DNA from: Lacticaseibacillus pabuli
GTDB lineage: Bacteria; Bacillota; Bacilli; Lactobacillales; Lactobacillaceae
Length of the DNA stretch: 64,000 bases
Direction: 5' to 3'
Assembly (NCBI RefSeq): GCF_028736235.1
Contig: NZ_CP117884.1
Coordinates: 372,001 to 436,000 of the forward strand
Position numbers and translations under genes: made by a program. The notes under the pieces are model-generated. The model saw nothing but the letters and a program-made list of their open reading frames with translations. It was not told the DNA's origin and did not search any database. Below are positions 25,852-35,186 of the stretch, one piece after another (position 1 is the first letter of the stretch; each line of letters starts with the position of its first letter).

Positions 25852-27480
25852 TTGCTTACAGTAAATGACATCAGCATGACCTTTAACGACCGCACACTCT
25901 ACAGCAACGTTAACCTCAAGTTTACGGAGGGTAACTGTTACGGGATTATTGGCGCGAACGGTGCCGGTAAATCTACCTTTCTGAAAATCATTCAGGGCCA
26001 GATTACGCCAACCAGTGGGACCGTGAGCCTTGGCCCCAACGAACGGATGAGCGCTCTCAAGCAAGATCACTTTGCGTTTGATGACCAGACCGTGCTGAAC
26101 ACTGTGATTCAGGGTTACGACCGCCTTTACCAGGTCATGCAGGAAAAGGATGCTATTTACGCCAAAGCCGATTTCTCCGAAGCCGATGGAATGAAGGCGG
26201 CTGAACTCGAGGGTGAGTTCGCTGAAATGGACGGCTGGAACGCCGAAGCCGATGCCGCGCAACTCCTGCAGCAGCTCGGTATCCCGGACAACCTGCACGA
26301 AAAAATGATGGCCGAACTGCCTGAAGGTGAAAAGGTGAAGGTTCTTCTCGCCCAGGCCCTGTTCGGTCAGCCGGACGTCCTGCTGCTGGACGAACCGACG
26401 AACGGGCTCGACACCGCCACGATTGCCTGGCTCGAAAACTTCTTGGCCGATTACCAGCACACCGTCCTGGTCGTTTCCCATGACCGGCACTTCCTGAACT
26501 CCGTCTGCACGCAGATGTGTGACGTCGACTACGGGAAGATTGAGCTCTACGTCGGGAACTACGATTTCTGGCGCCAGAGCAGTGAGCTTGCCCAGCAGTT
26601 GCGGTCCAACGCCAACGAAAAGAAGGAAGAGCAGATCAAGCAACTCCAGGACTTCGTGGCGCGTTTCTCCGCTAACGCAAGTAAGTCCAAGCAGGCGACT
26701 TCCCGTAAGAAGCAACTTGAGAAAATCACCTTGGACGATATCAAACCTAGCACGCGTAAGTACCCCTACATCAAGTTCACGCAGGAACGCGAAATCGGGA
26801 ATGACCTGGTCCGTGTTGAGGATGTATCCTTGACTATCGATGGCAAGCAGGTGCTGGACAACGCCAACTTCATCCTGCACCCCGGCGAAAAGACGGCCAT
26901 CATTAGTCGCTCTGACGTGACGGCAACGCAGATGCTACAGATTTTGGCCGAAGAAATTCAGCCAACAACCGGCGCTGTGAAGTGGGGCGTGACGACCTCC
27001 CGTGGTTACATGCCTAAGGATTTGAACTCCGTCTTTGGCGACAGCGACGAAAGCATCGTTGATTGGCTCCGCCAGTTTGCACCAAAAGACCAGCAGGACA
27101 ACACTTTCCTGCGCGGGTTCTTGGGCCGGATGCTGTTCTCAGGGGATGACGTGCTCAAGTCCCTGAAGGTCTTGTCCGGGGGCGAAAAGGTGCGCTCGAT
27201 TCTGTCCAAGCTCATGCTGGAAGAACCGAACGTCCTGATTATGGACGACCCAACCAACCACTTGGATTTGGAATCCATCACGGCACTGAACGACGCGCTG
27301 GTTGATTTCCCTGGCTCCATTATTTTCACTAGTCATGACCACGAGTTCATTCAGACCATCGCCGACCACATCATCGAGGTCGGGCCTAAGGGTGTCGTGG
27401 ACCGTGCGGATGTGAAGTACGACGAATTCCTTGCCCACCCCGTTGCGCAGGAACAAGTTAAGGCCATTTACGGCGAATAA
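25852..27480 (+). CDS. ABC-F family ATPase
   Basis: 542 residues from a TTG start with AAGGAG upstream. Two ABC cassettes and no membrane segments. Cassette 1: Walker A GANGAGKSTF, signature LPEGEKVKVLLAQALF, Walker B LLLDEPTNGLD. Cassette 2: signature LSGGEKVRSILSKLML and LIMDDPTNHLD, but the Walker A is degenerate (IISRSDVTATQML without the GK[ST]). ABC-F proteins act on the ribosome E site as translation factors or antibiotic-protection factors; the overall pattern suits the YbiT/YkpA-like housekeeping group. Not a transporter. Confidence 0.9.
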   Translation: MLTVNDISMTFNDRTLYSNVNLKFTEGNCYGIIGANGAGKSTFLKIIQGQITPTSGTVSLGPNERMSALKQDHFAFDDQTVLNTVIQGYDRLYQVMQEKDAIYAKADFSEADGMKAAELEGEFAEMDGWNAEADAAQLLQQLGIPDNLHEKMMAELPEGEKVKVLLAQALFGQPDVLLLDEPTNGLDTATIAWLENFLADYQHTVLVVSHDRHFLNSVCTQMCDVDYGKIELYVGNYDFWRQSSELAQQLRSNANEKKEEQIKQLQDFVARFSANASKSKQATSRKKQLEKITLDDIKPSTRKYPYIKFTQEREIGNDLVRVEDVSLTIDGKQVLDNANFILHPGEKTAIISRSDVTATQMLQILAEEIQPTTGAVKWGVTTSRGYMPKDLNSVFGDSDESIVDWLRQFAPKDQQDNTFLRGFLGRMLFSGDDVLKSLKVLSGGEKVRSILSKLMLEEPNVLIMDDPTNHLDLESITALNDALVDFPGSIIFTSHDHEFIQTIADHIIEVGPKGVVDRADVKYDEFLAHPVAQEQVKAIYGE

Positions 27481-27500
27481 TTGAACGAGGATTGATCGAC

Positions 27501-27529
27501 AGCCTGTCCAGCAATGGATGGGCTTTTTT
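27501..27529 (+). terminator. Terminator of the ABC-F gene
   Basis: AGCC..TCCA/TGGA..GGCT stem with TTTTTT. Confidence 0.75.
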
Positions 27530-27612
27530 GTCGGGGATTATATTACACGTGTACTTTCTTGCTATTAATTTTCTGCTACTATATAAGTAATTAATTCTGT
27601 GGGGGAAAGTGT

Positions 27613-28503
27613 ATGGATGGGGAGATTTTTCGGCAGTTACGTTTGCGTGAAGGGTACTCATTGCACGACGCAGCTGAGGAAGTGACATCAGTGGCGACCT
27701 TGTCACGCTTTGAAAACGGCCTGGTTGCGATTGGAACTGAAAAACTGGTCGCCTGCCTGAACAATATTGGCTTAACCTTCCTGGAGTTTGCGAGTGCGGA
27801 TGATGCACGTCAGGAAAATCAGTACAACTACTTCAACGACCTGCGCCGGATGGTGGAGCTGGACCAACTGGCTGAGCTCGAGCAGCAGGCCCAGGCGCAG
27901 CGTGCGCGTTACGATAGGAGCCAGTCCACAATCGATTTTCATACGCTAGTGCTCGCCGCTGGAATGAGTGTGAAGGCGGGTGGCGCTAACGTGTTGACGC
28001 CGGACGAAACGGGACAAGTGTTGCACGAGTTGCGGCGCAGCGATGTGTGGGGCGAGATCGAAATCCTCCAGTTTGAGGCGGCGGCACCACTCCTGACAGC
28101 TGCGGATGATTTGGCTTTGGCCCTGGACTTGGCCCTGCACGTTGACGACATCGCACGACGGAGTACCTTGCTTTACCGAGATGCTTGGTCCGCCATGCTC
28201 AGTACCTTGGAAGTGTTGGTCTATCGGGGTAGCGCGCAGGCCGCTGAGTTGGCTGCACGCCTAAACCCGATGCCCATCCACGAAGAAGCGATGGTGATGC
28301 GTTTGCGTCTGCGTTTCATTAACGCTTGTGTCCGCTTGCGTCAGGGGGAAGACGATGCGGCGCAACAAGAAATCACGCAACTAGTGGCCTTGATGCGGTT
28401 TATGCTTTGTAATGATTTGGCGACGTATTATGAGCGCAAGGGTTCTTGGTTGATGGAAGGGGGGACTGACGATGCAGATGGGCGAACAGTTCGCACTCGC
28501 TAG
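27613..28503 (+). CDS. Rgg/GadR/MutR-like transcriptional regulator, first of a pair
   Basis: 296 residues. The N-terminal helix-turn-helix (FRQLRLREGYSLHDAAEEVTSVATLSRFENG) is of the Rgg type, followed by an all-helical repeat region of about 220 residues as in peptide-sensing Rgg proteins. No short hydrophobic pheromone gene was found next to it. The 3' end overlaps the next, similar regulator by 32 bases. The C-terminal residues DDADGRTVRTR are encoded in the overlap. Confidence 0.8.
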   Translation: MDGEIFRQLRLREGYSLHDAAEEVTSVATLSRFENGLVAIGTEKLVACLNNIGLTFLEFASADDARQENQYNYFNDLRRMVELDQLAELEQQAQAQRARYDRSQSTIDFHTLVLAAGMSVKAGGANVLTPDETGQVLHELRRSDVWGEIEILQFEAAAPLLTAADDLALALDLALHVDDIARRSTLLYRDAWSAMLSTLEVLVYRGSAQAAELAARLNPMPIHEEAMVMRLRLRFINACVRLRQGEDDAAQQEITQLVALMRFMLCNDLATYYERKGSWLMEGGTDDADGRTVRTR

Positions 28504-29332
28504 AAAGAGTCGTGGTTTGACGGTGTCCGAAGCCGCGGTCGACATTGTGTCCGTTGCACATTTAGAACAGTTTGAACACGGCGACTACGACATGCCGGTG
28601 GATGATTTGCAGGCGCTGCTCACGCGTTTAGGAATTTCCCTGCGCCAATTTGCGAACTACTGCGAACGGCGGGAGTTTAACCAGAACATCTTGCCTGAAA
28701 ACGTGATGGCAGCTGAGATTGCTCGGGACGCACCACAGCTAAAAGTGCTGTATCGTCTGGCCGCGACGCGCGGGAATACCCGCACCGACCGTCTGGGCAT
28801 GATGATGGCGGCGACGGCGTATGCCAACCTCACAGGCAAGGACATTTTGCCGCGCGCACAATTGCAGGCTGAGGCCACCAGTCTGCTGGATAATGCCAGC
28901 TGGAACCGAGCGGATCTGATGACATTGCGCGTGCTGGTGAACACCCTGGACTGCACGCGGATCTTTTCTTTCTGCCGGGAAATTTTGGCGGGGATACCTG
29001 CCAAGTTGCGATGGAATTTCGCGCTGGCCAACGAGTCGTGGTACGCCGTGATTGTTGGGTGCCAAGTGTTGGGGGAGCGCGACTCCTCACTGGGGATGTC
29101 CTTGATACGCGATGTGGCGCGCGGTCCGAGAATGCCGGAGACAATGATTCGCAATCGTCTGTATGCTAACTGTGTACGCAGTGTTATTGCGCTCAAAACC
29201 GATGATTCTGAGGCGGAGCGGGCACGGCTGAACGAGGCGATTAGCGGCTTGCAACTGCTGGGTGCTGAACAAGTATTGCACCTGGTTCAAATTGCTTGTC
29301 GGAAGATTTTGCGAGAAGAAATTAACGTTTAA
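28472..29332 (+). CDS. Rgg-like transcriptional regulator, second of a pair
   Basis: 286 residues with GGGGGG 8 bases before the ATG. The same layout as its upstream neighbour: an HTH (FALARKSRGLTVSEAAVDIVSVAHLEQFEHGDYDMP) and a helical effector domain, but divergent sequence. The 32-base overlap suggests coupled translation, and the two proteins could form a heteromeric regulator (inference). Target genes are not evident. Confidence 0.78.
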   Translation: MQMGEQFALARKSRGLTVSEAAVDIVSVAHLEQFEHGDYDMPVDDLQALLTRLGISLRQFANYCERREFNQNILPENVMAAEIARDAPQLKVLYRLAATRGNTRTDRLGMMMAATAYANLTGKDILPRAQLQAEATSLLDNASWNRADLMTLRVLVNTLDCTRIFSFCREILAGIPAKLRWNFALANESWYAVIVGCQVLGERDSSLGMSLIRDVARGPRMPETMIRNRLYANCVRSVIALKTDDSEAERARLNEAISGLQLLGAEQVLHLVQIACRKILREEINV

Positions 29333-29339
29333 TGATGAG

Positions 29340-29369
29340 TCCGGACTGATTAAATAGTCCGGATTTTTT
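29340..29369 (+). terminator. Terminator of the Rgg-like pair
   Basis: TCCGGACT/AGTCCGGA stem followed by six T. Confidence 0.88.
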
Positions 29370-29437
29370 AATCGAACAGGCGTTCGCGTAGAGCTTTACC
29401 CGTGCTATAATGATGACAAACATTGGAGGGTAAACGC

Positions 29438-30550
29438 ATGCGAATTTTACATACCGCTGATTGGCATATCGGCAAGGGCTTAGCGGGCTTTGACTTGCTG
29501 GATGTGCAACGGCGCAGTTTTGAGAAGCTTCGGCAAGTCGCCAAGGATAAAAAGGTCGACGCCATGATTATCGCGGGGGATGTGTACGACCGTGCACTGG
29601 CCAACGCGGCGACGGTCAGGGTCGTGAACGGCATGTTCAAGACTTTGAACCTGGATGACAAGTTACCACTCCTGGTAATCTCCGGAAACCATGATTCGCC
29701 TGCGCGATTGGCAACCGGTCGTGAATGGTTTAAGGACACGGGTCTGCATTTGAATACAGAAGTTGGGGAATCGCTCACACCAGTTGTGATTGGTGATACC
29801 CAGTTCTTTTTGCTGCCATATTTTGACCCGATAGATGCCCAACATGCGTTTGACGATGACAGTCTCACCACGATCGAGGCGGCCATGCGGGTGGTTGTTG
29901 CTAAAATGCAGGAGCGCTTTGATCCAGACAAGCACCATGTTTTGGTGGCGCACTTTTTTGCTGCCGGCAGTACACATAGCGGGTCTGAAACCAAGGTGAA
30001 CGTTGGGGGGCTTGATGCTGTGCCGCTTGACTTGCTTGACCCCTTTGACTACGTGGCATTGGGCCACTTGCATAACCGGGGTGCAGTCCACGCCGAGAAA
30101 GTCCAGTACGCTGGCTCGTTGCTCAAGTACGATGTTAGCGAAGTGAACCAGCAAAAGGGTTGCTACATTCTGGATACGGACACGATGACCCGTGAGTTTG
30201 TACCCATCGTGCAGGAGCCCGAGTTTGTGCACATCACGGACTCGTTTGCCAATATCACGGCCGGGAGTGAACCCCTGACGGATGCAGCCAATTACGTTCA
30301 GTTCACACTAACTGACACCGCGGTGATTCCGGATTTGATGAACCGATTGCGCAAAGTTTACCCACATACAGTTGGCGTTGATCGGGCCACTCACGTCAAT
30401 ATCGAAGAGAGCGTGCATGAGTTCGATGAACAGCTGGACCCGATGAAGCTACTGAACCAGTTTTATGGCGATACCATTGGCCGGGACATGGATGCGGATG
30501 AACAGGCGTGGGCGCAAAAAACGCTGACCGCTGTGGTTAAGGAGGACTAA
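29438..30550 (+). CDS. sbcD: Nuclease SbcCD subunit D
   Basis: 370 residues. The calcineurin-type metallophosphatase motifs are all visible: MRILHTADWHIGK, IIAGDVYDR, VISGNHDSP, and GHLHNRG. With SbcC it forms the Mre11–Rad50-like complex that cuts DNA hairpins and protein-blocked ends. ATG 29438 follows TTGGAGG; an upstream in-frame start at 29423 would overlap that site. sbcC begins 2 bases after the stop. Confidence 0.95.
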   Translation: MRILHTADWHIGKGLAGFDLLDVQRRSFEKLRQVAKDKKVDAMIIAGDVYDRALANAATVRVVNGMFKTLNLDDKLPLLVISGNHDSPARLATGREWFKDTGLHLNTEVGESLTPVVIGDTQFFLLPYFDPIDAQHAFDDDSLTTIEAAMRVVVAKMQERFDPDKHHVLVAHFFAAGSTHSGSETKVNVGGLDAVPLDLLDPFDYVALGHLHNRGAVHAEKVQYAGSLLKYDVSEVNQQKGCYILDTDTMTREFVPIVQEPEFVHITDSFANITAGSEPLTDAANYVQFTLTDTAVIPDLMNRLRKVYPHTVGVDRATHVNIEESVHEFDEQLDPMKLLNQFYGDTIGRDMDADEQAWAQKTLTAVVKED

Positions 30551-30552
30551 GC

Positions 30553-33500
30553 ATGCAACTGCACAAACTAACCATGCAAAATTTTGGACCGTATGCCGAT
30601 CAGACGGTCGACTTTGACGACTTTGCAAATCGCCCGCTCTTCTTAATTAGTGGGGATACTGGTGCGGGGAAGAGCACGATTTTCGATGCCCTGCTGTTCG
30701 CACTCTATGGTAGTGAAAAACGGTCTGCCAAGGTTGGCAGCGGCCGCGTGGCGATGGCGATGCGTTCTAATTTCGCTGATGATCAAGATGACACCACCGT
30801 CATCTTGACCTTCAGTCATCAGGGCCAGGATTACCAGGTCAAACGGGCCATGTCGATTAAGCGCGACGGGGGCCTGAACATTCGCCGGCCGGAGCTCACC
30901 ATCACGCACGCGGACGGAAGTACCGACGTGCTAGCCAAGGAACGGGATGTCGACAGTGCTATCGAAGACCTGCTGCACTTAAAACGTGACCAGTTCCGGC
31001 AAATTGTGTTGTTGCCACAAGGAGATTTCCGGCGTTTTCTTGACGCGGATAGTGACGACCGGGAAACCTTGTTACGTAGCATTTTTGGCACGGAATTATA
31101 CCAACGGTGGGGCGATGAAATTAAGGACCAGGCCACGCAGTTGCGGGCAAAGTTGAGTGAAACAAATGACCGCTTAAACGGGGTGATTGGTACTTATACC
31201 TTGACGCCTGACCAGTCCCTGCCGGATGGCGAGCTTGCACCAAAATTGGCCACAATGACCGAATTGAATGCTGAGCGCAAGTCCGAATTGGCCGATGCAG
31301 ACGCAGAATTAGCTAAAAGTAAGACGGCGGCGGCCAAGGCAGAAAAGGCGGAGAGTGCTGCACGGGAACTTGCTGCGCATTACGAAGCACAACGCAAGCA
31401 GCAGGCGGCGGCGCAAGAGCTGGCAGCGGAGGCACCCGCGGAGGCAACGCGGCAGCAGGATATTGAGGAACTCCGCTGGGTGAAGGACCAGCAGCCTGCC
31501 TACCAGCAATTAAAGGCCGACCGCACGCAACTAGACGCAGATACGGAGCGGCTGGCCGCGACAAATAAGCAGCTGCAGGCGCAGACTGAGCAAATTACAA
31601 AGTTAACGGCTCAGGCGAACAATCTGCAGGCCGATGACAAATTGGTCAATGATAAGACGGCCCGGCGGCGTGCAATTGCCACCGAGATAAAACGGGTCAA
31701 CGAAGTCACGGCTGCGCAGAATCAGCTTAAACAGGCAGCAAGTCAGGCTGATCAGGCGCAACAGGCTGTGAGCCAAGCACAGGCCAAGTTGCAACAGTTG
31801 ACCGACGAACAGGCAAAGCTTAAGGCCGAGGCTAACAATCTGCATCCTGAACAGCTGTTGCTCACCGCGACGCAGCAACAAAACCAAATTGACATTTTGG
31901 CGGCAGCGAACGATAAAGCGCGGCAGGCACAAACTGAATTAGCGCAAACGCAGGCCGCATTAACAGATAGTCAGGAGCAGCAGGACCAGCTGCAAAATGA
32001 TGAGCTAGACACGCACAAAACGCTACAGATGGTGCAACTGCGTTATTACAATGGGCAGGCGGCGGTACTGGCGGCCCAGCTTGAAGTTGATGTGCCGTGT
32101 CCCGTTTGTGGGAGCACTAAACACCCGCATCCTGCCGCCGCTGACGCGGACGCGCCTGACCAGGCGACTGTGGATCAGGCGCAAGCTAAGTGGGCGCAGG
32201 CCCAGTCAACGCTGGCGCAGAATCAACATGCAATTGAAACCCTCAGCGCGACCGCTACCAAGCAACAACAGGCAGCGGCCCAGGCAAAGTCGCATTATGA
32301 TGACTTGTGCAAAGCGGCGCAGGGTGTATTTGCTGTGGATACAGACTGGCAAATCGGTTTTACAGAGTTACAGGCCATTTTGCAGGGAGAGCAACACACT
32401 AGTCAGCACGACGGCGAGGCACAGCAAAACCGGCAGCAAGAGATCGCGCAACGACAAGACGAATTAACGACTGACGAGGGGACTCAGCAACAAGTAGCCA
32501 CGACGACACAACAGCAAAACAGCCAGGCGCGTGAGGCATTGGCCTCTGCGCGGGCCGTGCTTCAGCAGCTTGGGGTTGAACCGAATGACGTACAGGATAC
32601 CGTAGCCTTGGTAGCGGAAGATAAAGAGCTGGCCGAGTGGTTAACCGACCATGAGCAGCAGATGACGGCAGCCAACCAAGCTTTGCAGGCGGCAAATGTG
32701 GCGCAAGGTGAGCTTAAGGGTCAGGTCACGACAGAACAACGTGAGCTCGATCGTTTGCAGCGGCGGGTGACCGCAGAAAGTGACCAGTTTGACGAGTTGC
32801 GTGGCAGCCACTACGGCGCGACGCTTGCCACTGCACCGGCCTTTGACATGCAACAGGCACGTTTGACCGAGCTGCCTAAGCTGGAACAGGCCAGTGCGGA
32901 CTACCAGAAACTGCGCGCGCAAACGGATACGTTGCTGGCGGAGGCAAATGCCGCAGTTGCGGGCACAAGTGAGCCTGACCTGGCTACAATTACTGCGCAT
33001 GCCACCACCTTGCGCGAACAAGCAGACGCGCAAGGACAGGCGCTCGGTGCGGCGCGCACCCAATTGGAACACAATAAACGTGTCGTCGAGCAGGTCCAGT
33101 CGGGACTCGCCAAGTTTAAGCAGGACGATAAGAACCTGGGCACGCTGCAAACGCTCCAAAAGGCATTTAATGGGAAAAATGACCGGCATCTGGGTCTGGA
33201 GCGCTACGTCCTGGGTTCCTACTTCCAGCGGGTACTGAAGGTTGGCACGGCGCGGCTGCAGAGCCTCACGCGAGGTCGCTACAAGTTTGTGCTCAAACAG
33301 GGTGGTGCCACGGGAACCAGCAATCGGACTGGTCTAGAAATCAACGTCTACGATGATGAGGTTGGTGGTGTTCGTTCTGTTCGCACCTTATCAGGCGGGG
33401 AAAGCTTTATTGCGGCGCTCTGCCTGGCACTCGCGCTGGGCGAGATCATTCAGGAAGAGAGCGGCGGCATTAGTATTGATGCGCTGTTCATCGACGAGGG

Positions 33501-33693
33501 CTTCGGCTCGCTGGATGCCGATAGCCTGGCATTAGCGATGGAAACTTTGGAAACCATTGAAGGCCGCAACCGCATGATTGGTGTCATTAGTCATGTTGAT
33601 GAAATGCAACGTAGCATTCCTGATCAACTGCACGTGATTGCTGATGGGACGGGCCGGAGCACGATTAAAGAAGTGCACCGCGATGGCGAATAG
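30553..33693 (+). CDS. sbcC: Nuclease SbcCD subunit C (SMC-like ATPase)
   Basis: 1046 residues. N-terminal Walker A GDTGAGKSTIFDALLFALYG around residue 34, two long Gln/Ala-rich coiled-coil arms, a zinc-hook CPVCGSTKHPHP at C516/C519, then the C-terminal TLSGGESFIAALCLALALGE signature and IDALFIDEGFGSLD Walker B. It is the ATP-driven partner of SbcD. The coiled coils are unusually rich in Gln and Ala codons (CAG/GCG), giving a low-complexity base pattern. Confidence 0.95.
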   Translation: MQLHKLTMQNFGPYADQTVDFDDFANRPLFLISGDTGAGKSTIFDALLFALYGSEKRSAKVGSGRVAMAMRSNFADDQDDTTVILTFSHQGQDYQVKRAMSIKRDGGLNIRRPELTITHADGSTDVLAKERDVDSAIEDLLHLKRDQFRQIVLLPQGDFRRFLDADSDDRETLLRSIFGTELYQRWGDEIKDQATQLRAKLSETNDRLNGVIGTYTLTPDQSLPDGELAPKLATMTELNAERKSELADADAELAKSKTAAAKAEKAESAARELAAHYEAQRKQQAAAQELAAEAPAEATRQQDIEELRWVKDQQPAYQQLKADRTQLDADTERLAATNKQLQAQTEQITKLTAQANNLQADDKLVNDKTARRRAIATEIKRVNEVTAAQNQLKQAASQADQAQQAVSQAQAKLQQLTDEQAKLKAEANNLHPEQLLLTATQQQNQIDILAAANDKARQAQTELAQTQAALTDSQEQQDQLQNDELDTHKTLQMVQLRYYNGQAAVLAAQLEVDVPCPVCGSTKHPHPAAADADAPDQATVDQAQAKWAQAQSTLAQNQHAIETLSATATKQQQAAAQAKSHYDDLCKAAQGVFAVDTDWQIGFTELQAILQGEQHTSQHDGEAQQNRQQEIAQRQDELTTDEGTQQQVATTTQQQNSQAREALASARAVLQQLGVEPNDVQDTVALVAEDKELAEWLTDHEQQMTAANQALQAANVAQGELKGQVTTEQRELDRLQRRVTAESDQFDELRGSHYGATLATAPAFDMQQARLTELPKLEQASADYQKLRAQTDTLLAEANAAVAGTSEPDLATITAHATTLREQADAQGQALGAARTQLEHNKRVVEQVQSGLAKFKQDDKNLGTLQTLQKAFNGKNDRHLGLERYVLGSYFQRVLKVGTARLQSLTRGRYKFVLKQGGATGTSNRTGLEINVYDDEVGGVRSVRTLSGGESFIAALCLALALGEIIQEESGGISIDALFIDEGFGSLDADSLALAMETLETIEGRNRMIGVISHVDEMQRSIPDQLHVIADGTGRSTIKEVHRDGE

Positions 33694-33830
33694 TCATTGT
33701 AAATGAGTAAACGAAATTATATTTTTCTGCAGGTTGAACGGCTGGGAACGAGCCGGATACACGTGCAATCAAACACTTTAGGTACCGTTTGCAGCGCTTG
33801 CTACTTTTAGCACAATTAGTCATTGAGTGC

Positions 33831-33836
33831 TATAAT
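33831..33836 (+). promoter_or_regulatory. Promoter -10 of the 49-residue gene
   Basis: TATAAT in TGCTATAATGAAC, 57 bases before the start codon. No good -35 is seen. Confidence 0.45.
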
Positions 33837-33892
33837 GAACACCGTAGCGAGGTAGAAAGCCCCGACTTCAAGCACAAGAGAGGCGAGAAGAC

Positions 33893-34042
33893 ATGGCAGA
33901 AAAGCTCAGCAAACAGGAGCGTAAGGAAATGGCCGAAAAGGCTATGGAAGATCGCGCAAAGCACCCTAAGGAAAATAAAGGCGAATCTGGTTTCGCAGCT
34001 ATTGATAACGAAGCAGAAAAGCTAGAAGGTCAGAACAAGTAA
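33893..34042 (+). CDS. Small highly charged protein of unknown function (49 aa)
   Basis: Begins MAEKLSKQERKEMAEKAMED and ends EKLEGQNK. No hydrophobic stretch; almost half Lys, Glu, Arg or Asp. An AGGCGAG site is upstream, a TATAAT lies 57 bases before the start and a strong terminator follows, so it is a complete single-gene unit. The composition resembles small stress-related proteins of lactobacilli (inference). Too short for routine gene callers. Confidence 0.75.
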   Translation: MAEKLSKQERKEMAEKAMEDRAKHPKENKGESGFAAIDNEAEKLEGQNK

Positions 34043-34060
34043 TGCAGTGCTCTGAAGAAG

Positions 34061-34093
34061 AACGATGTAACCATTAGGTTGCATCGTTTTTTT
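34061..34093 (+). terminator. Terminator of the small charged protein gene
   Basis: AACGATGTAACC/GGTTGCATCGTT stem with a four-base loop and seven T. Confidence 0.9.
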
Positions 34094-34139
34094 AGTATGG
34101 GTCTGTGTATAATTGAGTCACAGACATAGTGATTTGGTC

Positions 34140-34179
34140 GACTTATCCCCACAATCAACAGGTCGCCTGGGGGTAAGTC
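34140..34179 (+). other. Hairpin in the 5' untranslated region of the flavodoxin-fold gene
   Basis: GACTTATCCCC (34140-34150) pairs with GGGGGTAAGTC (34169-34179). A TATAAT at 34108-34113 lies upstream and the start codon 29 bases downstream, so the hairpin is in the transcript leader. No T-run follows. An operator is an alternative reading. Confidence 0.5.
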
Positions 34180-34207
34180 AGCGATTAATAGAAATGAGGG
34201 GTTAGTT

Positions 34208-34873
34208 ATGCACACCTTAGTCATTGTGAGTCATCCCAATATTGACCGCAGCAACACGCAGAGCTTCTTTCGTGATGCCGTCAGCGGCTTGGCCGACGTG
34301 CGGTGGATTCATCTTGATGCGGCAACAAGCACCGACCAGTGGCCCAAACAAGAGGATTTGCAGTGGGCCAACCGAATTATCTTTCAGTTTCCATTGTACT
34401 GGTACAGTGCCCCGGCGAGTTTATGGGCATGGCTGGATGAATTGTGGATAAAGGGTGTCGTTTACGATGAAAATGGCGGCCTACTCACAGGCAAGACGTT
34501 AGGCCTTGTGGTTAACTCGGGCCAGGCCGCCGCGACTTTTCGGATGGGCGGCAGCAATGGACGGCCGCTAGACGACTTTCTGACCCCATTTGCGGCGATA
34601 GCCAAGCGTACGGGGATGACGATGTTGCCGACGCTGACGGTGCCGCAGTTCGACCGGATGAACGAGGACGCGCGTCTCCTGTTGTTAATCAACTACGAGC
34701 AGTACCTGACGTTGGCAGATCCAGATGACCGCTCGCAGCAGAGTGACTGGTTCGCCGCGCAACTGCAGGCACATGGGGATGGTCTGCTGGCCAGCACGGT
34801 GCAGGATGTCGAAGCGGAGCTGGACAACTTGCAGCAAACCGTCGCCGAGCTACGGCAGGGGGAGGCGGACTGA
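34208..34873 (+). CDS. Flavodoxin-fold NAD(P)H oxidoreductase (quinone reductase/KefF-like)
   Basis: 221 residues. TLVIVSHPNIDRSNTQSFF at the N-terminus binds FMN/FAD phosphate; IIFQFPLYWYSAPASLWAWLDELWIKG is the classic NQO1/MdaB/KefF signature; LGLVVNSGQAA and a late C-terminal coiled helix complete it. It reduces quinones or electrophiles with NAD(P)H. The stop overlaps the start of a 61-residue gene by one base. Confidence 0.88.
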   Translation: MHTLVIVSHPNIDRSNTQSFFRDAVSGLADVRWIHLDAATSTDQWPKQEDLQWANRIIFQFPLYWYSAPASLWAWLDELWIKGVVYDENGGLLTGKTLGLVVNSGQAAATFRMGGSNGRPLDDFLTPFAAIAKRTGMTMLPTLTVPQFDRMNEDARLLLLINYEQYLTLADPDDRSQQSDWFAAQLQAHGDGLLASTVQDVEAELDNLQQTVAELRQGEAD

Positions 34874-35058
34874 TGGCAGAGCGAACGACAGAGGCTTGGC
34901 TCATCGCGCAGGCACAACGCAAGAGCGCGGCAGCCAAGGATTATCACGAACGGGCGTTATATGCAGCCCTGGCCGCATTTGCGAAGGCACAGCAACACCA
35001 GATTGAGCTGGCACGCGGTGAGGTCGATGGCCGTAGCTGGGACCACACCCGTTGGTAA
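34873..35058 (+). CDS. Small protein of unknown function (61 aa), coupled to the oxidoreductase
   Basis: Begins MAERTTEAWLIAQAQRKSAA; soluble, predicted helical, ends GRSWDHTRW. Its ATG shares the last base of the preceding stop (TGATG) and GGGGGAGG lies upstream, so it is translated from the same message. No recognisable domain. Confidence 0.6.
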   Translation: MAERTTEAWLIAQAQRKSAAAKDYHERALYAALAAFAKAQQHQIELARGEVDGRSWDHTRW

Positions 35059-35186
35059 CGAATTTCGTTCTTTAGTCCGATGTGAATGATTGCACCAGCC
35101 GATACAATAGGGTTATCAAATCGGAGCGGTAATTGGGCGTGTCCCTCAGCGACCCGCCGCGTACTCTAAGGGAACGGGTGAATACT

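Noticed and set aside
27481..27612. Short hydrophobic pheromone gene for the Rgg-like pair
   Set aside because: No short frame with ribosome site and hydrophobic C-terminus was found on either strand in the flanking gaps.
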